Origin: Phycisphaeraceae bacterium
Lineage (GTDB): Bacteria > Planctomycetota > Phycisphaerae > Phycisphaerales > UBA1924
Assembly (NCBI GenBank): GCA_009827205.1
Contig: WUAK01000173.1
Coordinates: forward strand, 1-6,087
DNA: 6,087 nucleotides
Reading direction: 5' to 3'
The translations under genes were made by a program, and so were the position numbers. The notes under the pieces are model-generated. The model had not been told where the DNA came from and made no database searches. It saw only the letters and a list, made by a program, of their open reading frames with translations. This document shows, piece after piece, positions 5,794 to 6,087 of the stretch (its first letter is position 1; each line of letters opens with the position of its first letter).

Positions 5794-6087
5794 CTACTCC
5801 AGTTGGTCGCGGACCGCCCGGACCTTGTCGGGTGAGATTGGCGATGTCCCGTTGAACTCCTGTCGGATGTAGGAGAACAGGTTTGCGATCTGCTGGTCGC
5901 TTAGGTGCGCCGACGCCGGCATGACCATCGCGTACTCGCCGCTGGCGGGCACAGCGGTCTCAGCACCGCCCATGCCTCTGAGTATCACCTCGATCGCCCG
6001 GTCGATATCGGTCATAACTGATGATCCTGCACGAAGGGCGGGCTGCATGCCCGGAACGCCGCTGCCGTCGGCCTGATGACACGCAAG
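5794..6087 (-). CDS. C-type cytochrome domain protein, C-terminal part only
   Basis: The gene enters from the right edge; only its last 97 codons are visible. The first readable residues are LACHQADGSGVPGMQ, which is the end of a CxxCH haem c attachment motif whose first cysteine must lie in the codon just outside the window (predicted CLACH). The rest follows a cytochrome c / CBB3-type domain: PAL after the haem motif, a helix with VILRGMGG, then YAMVMPASAHLSDQQIANLFSYIRQEF. In that stretch the Met of MPA is the expected sixth haem-iron ligand, and LSDQQIANLFSYIR is the C-terminal helix. The protein ends about 20 residues later. Such domains are covalently haem-loaded in the periplasm and transfer electrons. 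They are often fused behind a larger domain such as a quinoprotein dehydrogenase, so the missing N-terminal part could be long. The stop TAG lies 9 bases before recQ. Confidence 0.88.
   Translation of the reverse strand, partial: LACHQADGSGVPGMQPALRAGSSVMTDIDRAIEVILRGMGGAETAVPASGEYAMVMPASAHLSDQQIANLFSYIRQEFNGTSPISPDKVRAVRDQLE
5797..5800 (-). promoter_or_regulatory. Possible Shine-Dalgarno for recQ inside the cytochrome gene end
   Basis: On the minus strand GGAG occupies the last sense codons of the cytochrome gene, 12 bases before the recQ ATG. The spacing is longer than ideal. If it is used, ribosomes ending the cytochrome frame would cover it, so recQ translation would be coupled to that gene. 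Confidence 0.35.

Noticed and set aside
4987..5835. 282-codon plus-strand frame opposite recQ
   Set aside because: The minus strand encodes an unmistakable RecQ with all helicase motifs. The plus-strand product is Arg, Val and Glu rich, as expected of a mirror frame, and also runs across the cytochrome-recQ junction.

Overview
The window is GC-rich (about 60% by eye) bacterial DNA with almost no non-coding sequence. It holds five protein genes: one large gene on the plus strand, cut by the left edge, and four closely packed genes on the minus strand, the first of which is cut by the right edge. No RNA gene, CRISPR array, insertion sequence or other mobile element was seen. The lineage cannot be fixed from the sequence. 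A very large, beta-rich, carbohydrate-binding-like protein, a CxxCH cytochrome module and gene neighbourhoods of mixed function fit the Planctomycetota (perhaps Phycisphaerae-like marine bacteria), but this is an inference from style, not from a marker gene.

Layout. Positions 1-2543 (+) encode the C-terminal 846 or so residues of a multidomain protein. It has an N-terminal jelly-roll (carbohydrate-binding-like) domain, an Ig-like segment, a central alpha/beta region that may be a degenerate glycoside-hydrolase-type barrel, and two or more C-terminal beta-sandwich domains. It ends tail-to-tail with the minus-strand cluster, and the two stop codons share bases. Read in transcription order (right to left), the minus-strand cluster is: the C-terminal part of a c-type cytochrome domain (6087-5794); a full-length RecQ-family DNA helicase (5784-3934); a BioY-type biotin transporter subunit (3924-3328); and a class I SAM-dependent methyltransferase (3331-2540).

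The four minus-strand genes are separated by 9 bp, 9 bp and a 4-bp overlap. They are therefore probably co-transcribed and partly translationally coupled, although their predicted roles (electron transfer, DNA repair, vitamin uptake, methylation) do not form an obvious pathway. No internal promoter or rho-independent terminator was seen. The most notable non-coding signals are a perfect 10-bp-stem hairpin just before the end of recQ and upstream of bioY, and a strong window-wide excess of the palindrome GATC, including CGATCG. Nothing here clearly amounts to a new defence or mobile system. The best novelty candidates are the unassigned large plus-strand protein and the BioY variant with its overlapping methyltransferase gene.
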